Positions 34,257 to 44,407 of a stretch of 60,863 nucleotides of DNA are shown here, in pieces. How positions within the stretch are numbered: the first letter of the stretch is position 1; every line of letters begins with the position of its first letter. Source of the DNA: JBBIII01 sp037446575 (GTDB taxonomy: Bacteria > Bacteroidota > Ignavibacteria > UBA10030); the NCBI GenBank assembly GCA_037446575.1, contig JBBIII010000006.1, forward strand, positions 1 through 60,863, in the 5' to 3' direction. The notes beneath the pieces are model-generated. The model was not told where the DNA came from and did not search any database. It saw nothing but the letters and a program-made list of their open reading frames with translations. Position numbers and translations under genes: made by a program.

Positions 34257-35717
34257 ATGTTGGGAAAAAAAATTATAGGTAAAGCAATAACTTACGATGA
34301 TTTGCTTTTAGTGCCCGCAAAATCGAGTGTTCTACCGCGAGATACAGACCTACGCACTACACTTACAAGGCAAATAGCGCTAAATATTCCAATTCTCAGC
34401 GCGGCAATGGATACAGTTACAGAATCAGAAATGGCAGTTGCAATTGCGCGCGAAGGCGGAATAGGAATTCTACATAAAAATATGAGCATAAAAAGCCAAG
34501 CCGAAGAAGTTGACCGGGTAAAACGATCAGAAAGCGGGATGATTCAAAATCCTATCACATTAACACCAAATCAAATTGTTGCTGAAGCTATCGAGTTGAT
34601 GAAAAAATATAGCATCTCAGGCATTCCGATAGTAAATCAGGAAAAACTTGTAGGCATATTAACAAATCGCGATTTACGCTTTCAACCGAATCTCGGACTT
34701 CCAATTTCAGAAGTCATGACATCTGCAAATTTAATTACTGCCCCTGTTGGCACTACATTGGAAGAAGCCGAAGTAATTCTGCAAAAACACCGCATCGAGA
34801 AACTGCCTGTTGTTGATAAAAATGGAAAACTGAAAGGTTTAATTACTTTTAAAGATATACAAAAGAAAAAAAGGCATCCGAATGCGTGCAAAGACAAACA
34901 TGGGCGATTGCGCGTAGGCGCCGCTGTTGGCATTACACTCGATACGCTTGACCGTATCTCTGCCCTAGTATCAGCCGGCTTGGATGTGATAGTAATCGAT
35001 ACTGCTCATGGTCATACGCGCGGCGTAATTGAAATGATTAAACGGGTTCGAGCAAAATTCGACATAGAAATAATTGCAGGCAATGTCGCTACAGCCGAAG
35101 GAACTAAGGATTTAATCAGAGCCGGAGCCGATGCCGTAAAAGTTGGGATAGGACCCGGTTCTATTTGCACAACTCGCGTTATTGCCGGTGTAGGTGTTCC
35201 TCAAGTAACGGCAATTATTGAATGTTCAAAGGTTGCGGCAAAATCAAAAATTCCTATTATAGCCGATGGCGGAATTAAGCAAACCGGTGATATTGCAAAA
35301 GCTATTGCCGCAGGCGCCGACTCTGTAATGATTGGAGGTTTGTTCGCCGGTGTAGAAGAAAGTCCAGGCGAAAAAGTTCTGTATGAAGGCAGAAGTTATA
35401 AGGTCTACCGCGGAATGGGTTCGCTTGAAGCGATGAAAATTGGAAGCAAGGATCGGTATTTTCAAGATACTGAAGACGATATACAAAAACTTGTGCCCGA
35501 AGGTATAGAAGGACGCGTCCCTTTTAAAGGAAATCTTGCTGATACAGTGCACCAAATGATAGGCGGACTACGCGCCGCTATGGGTTATTGTGGATGCCGA
35601 ACTATTTCCGAAATGAAAAAGAGAGCAAAATTTATGTTAATAACAGAAGCCGGCTTGCGCGAAAGCCATCCGCACAATATCTCTATCACTAAAGAGGCGC
35701 CAAATTACCATATCTAA
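34257..35717 (+). CDS. guaB: Inosine-5'-monophosphate dehydrogenase
   Basis: Oxidises IMP to XMP, the committed step to guanine nucleotides. 486 residues, normal length. TIM barrel interrupted by two CBS domains (about 92-205: NPITLTPNQIVAEAIELM, VMTSANLITAPVG). The active-site Cys loop is GPGSICTTRVIAGVGVPQ (about 300), followed by IADGGIKQTGDIAKAIAAGAD, IGGLFAGVEESPGE, YRGMGSLEAM and the flap region. It begins a plus-strand run with a peptidase, glycosyltransferase and purD, another purine gene. Confidence 0.97.
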   Translation: MLGKKIIGKAITYDDLLLVPAKSSVLPRDTDLRTTLTRQIALNIPILSAAMDTVTESEMAVAIAREGGIGILHKNMSIKSQAEEVDRVKRSESGMIQNPITLTPNQIVAEAIELMKKYSISGIPIVNQEKLVGILTNRDLRFQPNLGLPISEVMTSANLITAPVGTTLEEAEVILQKHRIEKLPVVDKNGKLKGLITFKDIQKKKRHPNACKDKHGRLRVGAAVGITLDTLDRISALVSAGLDVIVIDTAHGHTRGVIEMIKRVRAKFDIEIIAGNVATAEGTKDLIRAGADAVKVGIGPGSICTTRVIAGVGVPQVTAIIECSKVAAKSKIPIIADGGIKQTGDIAKAIAAGADSVMIGGLFAGVEESPGEKVLYEGRSYKVYRGMGSLEAMKIGSKDRYFQDTEDDIQKLVPEGIEGRVPFKGNLADTVHQMIGGLRAAMGYCGCRTISEMKKRAKFMLITEAGLRESHPHNISITKEAPNYHI

Positions 35718-35725
35718 ATTTTACG

Positions 35726-36793
35726 ATGATAAATAGACTACTAACTGTAAGAAAAGAAATGGTGAAATTGCGCCTGCAAGCCATGCTTGTAAGTGAATTG
35801 AATCATATCCGCTATTTAACGGGCTTTACCGGCTCAAATGCCTTATGTATTATTACTTTAACAAAACAATTCCTCATTACAGATCGACGTTATAGAAATC
35901 AAGCCCCTGAAGAGGTGAAGGGTTTTTCTATAATAATAACTGAAAACGCTTTGTTACCCTCAATTTCAGAAAAAAAGTTAATTCCAAAAAACGCCCGCGT
36001 CGGATTTGAAAGCGAATATATTTCTGCCGCAAGATTTAAGACATTGAAAAATCTTTTGCCCAAGCGAAATTTTATACCTGCCGATAAAATTATTGAAGAA
36101 GTATCGGCAGTAAAAGACGCTTATGAAATTAAATGTATTAACACGGCTGTAGAAATTACAGATAAAGTATTTTTAAAGATTTTATCGTTAATCAAGCCGG
36201 GGATTCGTGAATGCGATGTAGCCGCCGAAATAAGCTATTGGCATCGTAAATATGGAGCTGAATGCGATGCATTCGATCCTATTGTGGCAAGCGGATGGCG
36301 CGGCGCTTTGCCTCATGCTAGAGCTTCTGAAAAGAAAATTCAAAAAAGAGAAATGGTTGTGATAGATTTTGGATGCAGGTATAAAGGTTACCACAGCGAT
36401 CTTACGCGTACAGTTTGTATAGGTAACCCCTCTGCCAAAATGAAAAAGATTTACCAAATTGTTCTCGATGCTCAAATAAAAGCTATTGACTCTGCACGTA
36501 GTGGAATAAAAGCAAATTTTTTGGATTCAGTTGCGCGCAAACACATAAAGCAAAATGGTTTTGGGAGATATTTTACCCATTCGCTTGGTCACGGACTTGG
36601 AATTCATGTGCACGATCCAATAAGACTTTCCCAAAAAAGCAAATCAGTTCTTCAAAGCGGAAATGTAGTTACAATTGAACCGGGTATCTATATATCAGGA
36701 CTTGGAGGTGTGCGCATTGAAGACGATGTTGTTATCCGTAACAATGGATGTGATGTTTTAACAAAATCTGATAAGAACCTAATTATACTGTAA
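35726..36793 (+). CDS. M24 metallopeptidase, Xaa-Pro aminopeptidase type
   Basis: 355 residues. An N-terminal creatinase-like domain (about 1-125; SELNHIRYLTGFTGSNAL, FLITDRRY) is followed by the pita-bread catalytic domain. Metal ligands are visible: Asp in VVIDFGCRYKGYHSDLTRT (two), His in THSLGHGLGIHVHD, Glu in TIEPGIYI and Glu in GVRIEDDVVI. It should remove N-terminal residues before proline. Starts eight bases after guaB; its stop directly abuts the next ATG. Confidence 0.92.
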   Translation: MINRLLTVRKEMVKLRLQAMLVSELNHIRYLTGFTGSNALCIITLTKQFLITDRRYRNQAPEEVKGFSIIITENALLPSISEKKLIPKNARVGFESEYISAARFKTLKNLLPKRNFIPADKIIEEVSAVKDAYEIKCINTAVEITDKVFLKILSLIKPGIRECDVAAEISYWHRKYGAECDAFDPIVASGWRGALPHARASEKKIQKREMVVIDFGCRYKGYHSDLTRTVCIGNPSAKMKKIYQIVLDAQIKAIDSARSGIKANFLDSVARKHIKQNGFGRYFTHSLGHGLGIHVHDPIRLSQKSKSVLQSGNVVTIEPGIYISGLGGVRIEDDVVIRNNGCDVLTKSDKNLIIL

Positions 36794-38119
36794 ATGAAAA
36801 TGGAAGATGGATTTAGAAAAGTTTTGATTATCGCATATTATTTTCCGCCAATGGGATTAAGCGGCGTGCAACGAACGCTTAAATTTGCTAAATACCTACC
36901 CAAATATGGATGGAAGCCCACAGTGCTTACGGTAATGCCGGCTGGTTACTACGCTTACGACGACACGTTGCTAAAAGAAGCCGATGACGCAGGTATAAGA
37001 ATTATAAGAACTAATTCGAGAGATATAAATCATCTCTTTAAAAAACGAGGCATTATAAGAATGCCTTCTGAACGAGTGAGAAAAGTACTGCAATTCTTCG
37101 GCGATCTTTTTTTTATACCCGATACTAAGATCGGGTGGAAGTCCATTGCAACAAAAGTCGCTTCAAAATTACTCAAAAAAGAACATTTCGATTTAATTTT
37201 CGCCACCGCGCCGCCGCAAACCGATTTTCTTATCGGAGTCAAACTAAAAAAGAAATTTAAAATACCACTTGTTGTAGATTATAGGGACGCATGGTTGGAT
37301 TTGCCCTTCAAATATTTTCCGACTCCATTACACCGATATCTAAATAAACGGTTGGAAAAAAAAGTTTTAAAAGCCGCCGATAAAGTAATTGTTACACATA
37401 GGCAAGTTAAAGAAAAAATTTTAAGAAGATTCCCATTTATTAATTACAATGAGATATTGATCCTTTCGCAAGGTTTCGATCCGGAAGATTTTCAATCTGT
37501 ATATGCAGAAAAAAAAGTTAAACCTATAAAAATGCGAATTGTTCATTCAGGCACTTTTTATGCCGATAGAAGTCCCCAGGTTTTCTTACACGCACTTGCA
37601 AAAGTGCTTAAAGAAAATCCTAAATTACGGGGCAGAATTGAAGTGCGATTTATTGGAAACGCCCGTAATGAAGATATACAGCGCGTTAAGCGCTTGGACT
37701 TGCAAAATACTGTCGAATTTACTGGATACTTGTCTCACACAGAATGCGTAAAACAATTAGTATCTGCCGATGTGTTATGGTTCGTTATTGACAACGACTT
37801 CCAAACACCGGGGAAATTGTACGAATACTTCGGAGCCCGCAAACCAATATTAGCTTCAATAAACGATGGATATACGAAACAATTGATTCAAGAAAGCCAG
37901 TCCGCCGTTTGCGTTCCATTAAAAGATATCTCTTCCCATGAAAAAGCAATTATAGAATTATTCAAAAAATTCGAGCAAAAAAAATTAATACATATTCCGG
38001 AATCTTTTGCTCAGCGATTTAACAGAATTGCGCTAACCGGCGAATTAGCAAAACAATTTGAATCATTGATGGATTTGGACGCTTTAGATTCAATTAAAGT
38101 AAAGGATAATGCATCGTGA
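36794..38119 (+). CDS. Glycosyltransferase, GT4-like
   Basis: 441 residues, GT-B fold. N-terminal: VLIIAYYFPPMGLSGVQRTLKFAKYL. Acceptor-side features: DLIFATAPPQTDFLIGVKL and VVDYRDAWLDLP. C-terminal nucleotide-sugar domain: FTGYLSHTECVKQLVSADV and a GKLYEYFGARKPILA motif with the expected Glu. Likely transfers a sugar to a cell-surface glycan or lipid; donor and acceptor cannot be told. Its ATG immediately follows the peptidase stop, and its end overlaps the GTG start of purD. Confidence 0.85.
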   Translation: MKMEDGFRKVLIIAYYFPPMGLSGVQRTLKFAKYLPKYGWKPTVLTVMPAGYYAYDDTLLKEADDAGIRIIRTNSRDINHLFKKRGIIRMPSERVRKVLQFFGDLFFIPDTKIGWKSIATKVASKLLKKEHFDLIFATAPPQTDFLIGVKLKKKFKIPLVVDYRDAWLDLPFKYFPTPLHRYLNKRLEKKVLKAADKVIVTHRQVKEKILRRFPFINYNEILILSQGFDPEDFQSVYAEKKVKPIKMRIVHSGTFYADRSPQVFLHALAKVLKENPKLRGRIEVRFIGNARNEDIQRVKRLDLQNTVEFTGYLSHTECVKQLVSADVLWFVIDNDFQTPGKLYEYFGARKPILASINDGYTKQLIQESQSAVCVPLKDISSHEKAIIELFKKFEQKKLIHIPESFAQRFNRIALTGELAKQFESLMDLDALDSIKVKDNAS

Positions 38120-39405
38120 AGATTTTAGTAATCGGCTCAGGCGGAAGAGAACATGCTCTTGTTTGGAAACTACATCAAAGCCCCAAAGTAACGGCAATTT
38201 ACTGCGCGCCCGGAAATGCGGGGATTGAACAATTAGGCACAAACATACCAATCAAAATTACCGACATAAAGGGATTATTAAAATTTGCTCAGGAAGAAAA
38301 AATAGATCTCACGGTTGTTGGCTCTGAACAGCCGCTAGTAGATGGAATAGTTGATATTTTTGAAGAAAATAATTTAAGAATTTTCGGGCCAAATAAATTC
38401 GCGGCGCAATTAGAAGGAAGTAAAGTGTTCTCTAAAAACTTCATGGCTCGCAATAATATACCCACTGCAGAATATCAAACATTTACGGCAAATGAATTAG
38501 AAAAAGCAAAAGTTTATCTCAAAACTCTCAAAACTCCAATCGTAGTAAAAGCCGATGGATTAGCCGCCGGCAAAGGAGTTTTAATTTGCAATAGTCTTCA
38601 AGAAGCTGAATTTGCTTTAGATGAAATAATAATTAATCGCGCTTTCGGCAAAGCTGGGAATCAAGTTGTAATAGAAGAATATCTGGAGGGAGAAGAATCA
38701 TCTATTTTTGTAATAACCGACGGCGAAAGTTTTTCTATTCTCGCTTCCGCGCAAGACCACAAAAGAATACTCGATAACGACCTGGGTAAAAATACAGGAG
38801 GCATGGGAGCTTACGCCCCCGCACCTATTGTAACTATTAAAATTCTAGAAATAGTTACAAATAAAATAATAATACCGACGTTAGATGGCATGAAAAAAGA
38901 AGGAAATCCTTATAAAGGATGTCTGTATGTTGGATTAATGATTACATCGGATGAGCCAAAAGTTTTAGAATATAATTGCCGTTTCGGCGATCCCGAAACA
39001 CAGGTTGTTGTCCCTTTAATCGACGGTGATTTAGCAGAAATATTTTTATCAATCACAGAAAAAAGATTTGACCCGGCCACTGTAAAAATTCACCCTGCCA
39101 CTGCTGTTTGCGTAGTAATGGCTTCGCAAGGATACCCTGATGAGTATGAAGTTGATAAAAAAATTAGCGGGCTCGAAAACATCAAGTGGGAAGACGGAGC
39201 TGTAGTATTCCATGCGGGCACAAGAAAAAAGGGCGAATCTATTATTACTTCAGGCGGTCGAGTCCTTGGAGTTACAGCAATCGGTTTTAAAAATGAGCTT
39301 GAACAGACTATAAGAAGCGCTTATAAAGCAGTAGAAAAAATCAGCTTTGACGGAGCTTATTACAGAAGCGACATAGGCAAAAAAGCATTAAAATTCTTCC
39401 ACTAA
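38116..39405 (+). CDS. purD: Phosphoribosylamine-glycine ligase (GAR synthetase)
   Basis: ATP-grasp enzyme of the second step of de novo purine synthesis. 429 residues, standard. N-terminal MKILVIGSGGREHALVWKL; PTAEYQTF; the ATP-grasp core VVKADGLAAGKGVLIC, EEYLEGEESSIFVITDG and QDHKRILDNDLGKNTGGMGAYAP; YNCRFGDPETQVVVPL near 300. A GTG start (GTGA overlap with the glycosyltransferase stop) implies coupled translation. No other pur gene is adjacent apart from guaB four kilobases upstream. Confidence 0.96.
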   Translation: MKILVIGSGGREHALVWKLHQSPKVTAIYCAPGNAGIEQLGTNIPIKITDIKGLLKFAQEEKIDLTVVGSEQPLVDGIVDIFEENNLRIFGPNKFAAQLEGSKVFSKNFMARNNIPTAEYQTFTANELEKAKVYLKTLKTPIVVKADGLAAGKGVLICNSLQEAEFALDEIIINRAFGKAGNQVVIEEYLEGEESSIFVITDGESFSILASAQDHKRILDNDLGKNTGGMGAYAPAPIVTIKILEIVTNKIIIPTLDGMKKEGNPYKGCLYVGLMITSDEPKVLEYNCRFGDPETQVVVPLIDGDLAEIFLSITEKRFDPATVKIHPATAVCVVMASQGYPDEYEVDKKISGLENIKWEDGAVVFHAGTRKKGESIITSGGRVLGVTAIGFKNELEQTIRSAYKAVEKISFDGAYYRSDIGKKALKFFH

Positions 39406-39424
39406 AAAAATCTAAGGAATAATT

Positions 39425-40357
39425 GTGAATATATTAATAACAGGCGGGGCTGGTTTTATTGCCTCGCATATCTCAGACGCATATATTGCGGAAGGTCATA
39501 ACGTCATTATTGTTGATGATTTATCGAGCGGTATAATTGAAAATGTAAATCCTAAGGCAAAATTTTATGAACTCGATATTCGAAGTGAAAAAATAGAAGA
39601 GATATTTCAAAAGGAAAAAATAGATATTGTTAATCATCATGCCGCTCAGATGGACGTGCGGAAATCAGTTGCTGATCCAATGTTTGACGCCTCCGTTAAT
39701 GTTATCGGCGGTTTAAATATTTTCGAATCTGCTCGGAAAAATGGAGTAAAGAAAATTATATTCTCTTCTACCGGCGGCGCTATATATGGAGAACAAGATT
39801 ATTTTCCAGCCGATGAAAAACATCCAACTCGTCCGCTTTCTCCATACGGCATTACTAAGCTGTGTACCGAAAAATATCTCTTCTATTACAATGCAGTTTA
39901 TGGAATAGAAAGCATAATCTTACGTTATGCAAATATATACGGACCACGCCAAAATCCACACGGCGAAGCCGGCGTTATTGCTATCTTTTGCAGTAAAATG
40001 TTGAAAGGCGAACAACCTTTTATAAATGGAGATGGAAAACAGACTCGAGATTACACATATGTAAGCGATGTCGTAAAAGCAAATATACTTGCTCTTAATT
40101 ATGAAGGGTCGAACATATTTAATATAGGCACTGGCATAGAAAGCGATGTAAATAAATTATTTTTTGAATTAAGAAAGAATTTAAACCCAGCTTGTCCCGA
40201 AAAACATGCTCCACCAAAAACCGGGGAACAACTGCGAAGCGTAATAAGCTATAAAAAAATAGAGAGCGAATTAGGATGGCATCCTACTATACAATTGGAC
40301 AAAGGACTAAAACTTACAGCCGAATACTTTAAGAGTGCGTATAAAAAAGCTTTATGA
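39425..40357 (+). CDS. NAD-dependent sugar epimerase/dehydratase (GalE-like SDR)
   Basis: 310 residues, extended SDR family. The NAD-binding motif is ILITGGAGFIASHISDAYI, with the acidic ribose-binding residue in VDDLSSG. The catalytic triad is SSTGGAIYG (Ser/Thr) and the YGITK motif (SPYGITKLCTEKYL). NIYGPRQNPHGEAGVIAIF and TRDYTYVSDVVKA are typical of UDP-glucose 4-epimerase-like enzymes. GTG start. Probably makes a sugar nucleotide for the envelope, consistent with the nearby glycosyltransferase; the exact substrate is unknown. Confidence 0.88.
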   Translation: MNILITGGAGFIASHISDAYIAEGHNVIIVDDLSSGIIENVNPKAKFYELDIRSEKIEEIFQKEKIDIVNHHAAQMDVRKSVADPMFDASVNVIGGLNIFESARKNGVKKIIFSSTGGAIYGEQDYFPADEKHPTRPLSPYGITKLCTEKYLFYYNAVYGIESIILRYANIYGPRQNPHGEAGVIAIFCSKMLKGEQPFINGDGKQTRDYTYVSDVVKANILALNYEGSNIFNIGTGIESDVNKLFFELRKNLNPACPEKHAPPKTGEQLRSVISYKKIESELGWHPTIQLDKGLKLTAEYFKSAYKKAL

Positions 40358-40439
40358 TTTCTCTATTTTTTTATTATAATCTTTATTAATATTTATTTAA
40401 ACTCACTTAATTTATAATATTAGACTATAAGGTTAATAA

Positions 40440-43400
40440 ATGAGACCAATTCATTCTCAAACAGCAAAAACTATTGTAGCTTTCTTATTTATTGCATCAG
40501 GAGCGTTAGGTTTAGTCTACCAAATAGTTTGGTTTAAATATATTTCGCTTTTTCTTGGCAATACGACATATGCGCAAACTATCGTACTTGCAACGTTCAT
40601 GGGGGGACTTGCAATAGGTTATGCATTGTTGGGCTTATTATCTGATCGAATTAAGAATTCACTAGGTTTTTACGCTCTCCTTGAATTCGGCATCGGCGCG
40701 TACTGTCTCCTATTTCCAAGTTATCTAAATTTTTTAAAGGAATGGCTTATCTCATTCGTAACTTCACATGATCTTCCTAGCGATGGTTCATTTGTTCTTA
40801 TACTAAAACTCCTGATAAGTATTTTCTCTTTACTACTTCCAACAATAATGATGGGAGGAACGCTTCCGGTACTCGTAAGATTTTTTACACAATCAATAGA
40901 AGAATCTGGAAAAAACATTGCCATACTTTACTTTTTGAATAGTTTCGGGGCTGTTTGCGGCTCGCTTCTGGCTGGATTTTTCATTATCCGAATACTTGGA
41001 TTAAGTAATACAATTTATATTTCAGCGTATCTAAATATTATCATTGGTATAATTTCCCTCGTAGTTTCAAAACTCAAAATTCAACATATCAGCATCGAAC
41101 ACGACGATTCTACAGAAAATACTTATTCGCACACCGATGTATTATTAGCGATTATTACCGCCGGAATTTCTGGCTTTGCCGCAATGATTTATGAAGTCTC
41201 ATGGGTTCGATTACTTATACCTATACTGGGCTCTTCTACATATTCCTTTTCTTTAATGCTTGTTGTGTTTATAACTGGAATCTCGATTGGAAGTCTTATC
41301 ACTTTTTTTCTGTTACACAACAAACGTAATCTTCCCTCATTGCTTGGTTGGTATCAAATATGTATAGCAATATCGATGTTAATTTCTTTGCCCTTATATT
41401 CACGGCTTCCCTTTGAATTCTGGAGAGTATCGACTGTTCTCTCGCAAACAGATTCTTCGTATCCAATTTATCTTGCACTTCAGTTTATTTTCTGTTTCTT
41501 AATTATGATTCTTCCGACAATATTTCTAGGAATGTCCTTGCCAATTGCCACTCGCATTGCGGCGCGCGGTCTTTCGATTCTCGGCAAATCGGTAGGAACC
41601 GTCTTTGCAATCAATACTACAGGCACTGTGGCAGGTTCATTGTTAGCCGGACTTTTATTAATTCCATTCATAGGTGTAAAACATGCGCTTGAAATCGGTA
41701 TCGTTTGTAATGTATTAGCCGGAATATCAATCTTCGTGTTTTCTAATTCAATAACACGGCAGAAGATGATATTAGGAATTATAGTTGCAATTACTGCCGG
41801 AACACTCTATATAATTTTTTCTTCAGACTGGAATAAAGCATCTATGCTTACAGGCGTTTTTCGTAAAATGCATGCAGGTGTTGAATTACCAAAATCTTTC
41901 GCTGAATTCAAAAAAAAGATTTTTTACGAAAAAATATTATTTTATAAAGAAGGCTCGTCTGCTACGGTTGGAGTGGTTGAAAATTCTAGGGGGAATGAAG
42001 TTCAACAATTATTGATTGTCAACGGAAAAACCGATGCATCTTCCATTGGAGATCTACCAACCCAAATATTATGCGGACAAATTCCTTGTATGATTCATAA
42101 GAATCCAAAAAATGTTTTAGTGGTAGGATTAGGAAGCGGAGTATCTGTAGGAAGCATTCTTACTCACAATGTTGAGCGCGTTGACTGCATAGAACTATTA
42201 CCCGAAGTTGTAGAAGCCTCCGTCCATTTTAATCATGTCAACAATCAGCCGCTTAGCGATCCTCGCACTCAACTATTTATAGACGACGCTCTATCCTATG
42301 TAAAACTCACGCCAATGAAATATGATATATTAGTTAACGTGCCGACAAACCCATGGATTGCAGGAGTAGGAAATTTATTCACGGTAGAATTTTATGAAGC
42401 ATGTAAAAAAATAATGAACGATGACGGCATAATGCTTCAATGGTTTCATTTATACGAAATGACAGACGACCTTTTAAAAATGGTGATACGCACATTTCAA
42501 TCAAGCTTTCCTCATACATCTTTGTGGCAACCTCATTTTAGCGACGTAATTATCATTGGTTCTTTTTTACCAATAGAAATCGACTACGCGACTATTAAAT
42601 CGAAGTTTTTAAATAACAAAATTAAAACCGATCTTCAGCGGATCCAAATTCCAGATGCGGCAACTTTCATCTCCTTAGAAATGCTCACAGGCAAATCGGT
42701 AAATCTTTATTCCGGTTACGGCGGTCTAAATACAGAGGATAATTCAAGTCTCGAATATAAAGCTCCTGCCGCATTCTTCGTAAATAAAAGTGTAACGGAG
42801 TTGTTGAATTACGATGAGCGAATAAAATCTAACATGGTTTCAATTCAGATCAAAAAAGTCTTTGATAATAAACAATTGAGCGATACTGAACTCTTCAATA
42901 TTGGCTCATTACACACAATTCCAAACAGAGGCAGTATAAATTTTGGATACTCTATATTAAATCAATTATATCAGAAAAAACCAAAAGATAAGAAAACGCT
43001 CGAAAAGCTTGCTTCCACATCGGAACGATTGAGAAAATTAGAAGCTTCAATTTTATTCAATAAAAAGTTAATTGAACTCGATTCTTCAAACCTGTCTGCC
43101 TTATCACGATATGCATGGCTAACACACATAAACAAACGCAGTGCATCTTCATCATTTGCCCCATTGGACATTAAAGAATCAGAATATTTATTCCGAAAAT
43201 GTATTAAATATTCAACCGATACTATCGACACATACCGCATCCAATTAGGACATTTGTTCTACGACTCTCAGCAGTACAAAAATGCAATGGATCAGTATGT
43301 ACGCGCTCTTCAAATTCGGGAAAAACATAATTCTGACCCCTCAATCACAACCGATGCCTTGTTTCTTTTAGTTGCACGAAGCAACTTATTGATAAACAAT

Positions 43401-43499
43401 AAGAGTATGGCTCTTAATTTTGCATTCCAAGCAAATAGATTCAATCCGTCAAATCAAGCTGTTAAAGATTTTATTTATGAGATTCTAATGAAAAGATAA
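40440..43499 (+). CDS. Fused MFS-like membrane/spermidine-synthase-like protein with TPR tail
   Basis: 1019 residues. About 12 hydrophobic helices in residues 15-480 (FLFIASGALGLVYQIVWFKYI, FMGGLAIGYALLGLL, MMGGTLPVLVRFF) are followed by a Rossmann methyltransferase-like spermidine synthase domain (about 490-740: VLVVGLGSGVSVGSIL, VDCIELLPEVVEAS, LFIDDALSYVK) and a TPR-like C-terminus (about 840-1015). The catalytic Asp of true spermidine synthases (YDxIIxDxxDP) is replaced: YDILVNVPTNPW. Polyamine synthesis is therefore unlikely and the substrate is unknown. Such fused proteins are frequent in environmental FCB genomes. Confidence 0.85.
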   Translation: MRPIHSQTAKTIVAFLFIASGALGLVYQIVWFKYISLFLGNTTYAQTIVLATFMGGLAIGYALLGLLSDRIKNSLGFYALLEFGIGAYCLLFPSYLNFLKEWLISFVTSHDLPSDGSFVLILKLLISIFSLLLPTIMMGGTLPVLVRFFTQSIEESGKNIAILYFLNSFGAVCGSLLAGFFIIRILGLSNTIYISAYLNIIIGIISLVVSKLKIQHISIEHDDSTENTYSHTDVLLAIITAGISGFAAMIYEVSWVRLLIPILGSSTYSFSLMLVVFITGISIGSLITFFLLHNKRNLPSLLGWYQICIAISMLISLPLYSRLPFEFWRVSTVLSQTDSSYPIYLALQFIFCFLIMILPTIFLGMSLPIATRIAARGLSILGKSVGTVFAINTTGTVAGSLLAGLLLIPFIGVKHALEIGIVCNVLAGISIFVFSNSITRQKMILGIIVAITAGTLYIIFSSDWNKASMLTGVFRKMHAGVELPKSFAEFKKKIFYEKILFYKEGSSATVGVVENSRGNEVQQLLIVNGKTDASSIGDLPTQILCGQIPCMIHKNPKNVLVVGLGSGVSVGSILTHNVERVDCIELLPEVVEASVHFNHVNNQPLSDPRTQLFIDDALSYVKLTPMKYDILVNVPTNPWIAGVGNLFTVEFYEACKKIMNDDGIMLQWFHLYEMTDDLLKMVIRTFQSSFPHTSLWQPHFSDVIIIGSFLPIEIDYATIKSKFLNNKIKTDLQRIQIPDAATFISLEMLTGKSVNLYSGYGGLNTEDNSSLEYKAPAAFFVNKSVTELLNYDERIKSNMVSIQIKKVFDNKQLSDTELFNIGSLHTIPNRGSINFGYSILNQLYQKKPKDKKTLEKLASTSERLRKLEASILFNKKLIELDSSNLSALSRYAWLTHINKRSASSSFAPLDIKESEYLFRKCIKYSTDTIDTYRIQLGHLFYDSQQYKNAMDQYVRALQIREKHNSDPSITTDALFLLVARSNLLINNKSMALNFAFQANRFNPSNQAVKDFIYEILMKR

Positions 43500-43595
43500 G
43501 AACTGGCTAAAGCTTATCGAGTAAATTGACAACAATTGGAGAAACCTAAGCTACAATTTAGCGTATCATAAAACATCCAATGAATTCGTTGTAAT

Positions 43596-44348
43596 ATGAA
43601 ATCTCGCCAATATAGAACTTTTGTACTCCTCTGCATAATTGTCATTTTGTTGCAGAGCAAAGCTAATTCTCAATGCGGAGATGATTCAGAACATACCGAC
43701 GATGAGCTTACTTGGAATTTTGATGAAGCTGAATCAAAGGGATTTTCATTAGGTAAATTTATTTCAGATGTATTTACACCCCAAATTATTTTAGATACAA
43801 AAAGAATTCGTGCTTACGTTCGAGACGAACGTTATCAAATATTACGTCTTAGATGCGGCGATTTACGCGCAACCGACGCAATTTTCCTAAAATCACTTAA
43901 ATATGCGGAGTATAACATTCCTCGAGCATTGTTTCTTTCTTTAATGGCGGTTCTCGAACATAGAAAAGTTGATTTAAAAATACCAATATTAAAATCACTC
44001 GAGGTGCCACTAACTTTTGAAGATGACAGCTCATTTTTAGCGCGTATACAGAACTTACCTAGGCGTATTTTTCCAGATTCACCCAACAATCATAGTGGCG
44101 ATCGCGATAAACTTCAGCATTTTTTTGCATCCGCTTACTTAACCTACGCCGCCGAAGCGCCACAATTGACAAAAACTGTAGGCGATTTAGTCGAATGGGG
44201 AGAAGCCAAATTTGTTGTAGGCGGCGCAGATGATGTGCGAGATAAGCGCGCCAATAAATTAGGCGAGCGTTTTGGCAACGATTTGCTAATCGTTAAAACA
44301 TTACTTCCTTCGGACTACTTGACTTTTCAATTGGAAGAGCGTAAATAA
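43596..44348 (+). CDS. Secreted hypothetical protein
   Basis: 250 residues. A clean signal peptide (RTFVLLCIIVILLQSKANSQ, cleavage near residue 26) precedes an acidic segment and a largely helical domain. The C-terminal third has DRDKLQHFFASAYLTYA and a GGADDVRDKRANKLGERFG stretch that vaguely resemble DUF2279-like or phosphatase-like small periplasmic proteins, but I cannot assign a family. It stands between the fused MFS gene and a sigma-54 activator on the same strand. Confidence 0.7.
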   Translation: MKSRQYRTFVLLCIIVILLQSKANSQCGDDSEHTDDELTWNFDEAESKGFSLGKFISDVFTPQIILDTKRIRAYVRDERYQILRLRCGDLRATDAIFLKSLKYAEYNIPRALFLSLMAVLEHRKVDLKIPILKSLEVPLTFEDDSSFLARIQNLPRRIFPDSPNNHSGDRDKLQHFFASAYLTYAAEAPQLTKTVGDLVEWGEAKFVVGGADDVRDKRANKLGERFGNDLLIVKTLLPSDYLTFQLEERK

Positions 44349-44407
44349 ATGCTATCTTAAAAAATTAATTATATCTTACGATGTATATATTTTGAAAGAA
44401 TTTGAGA

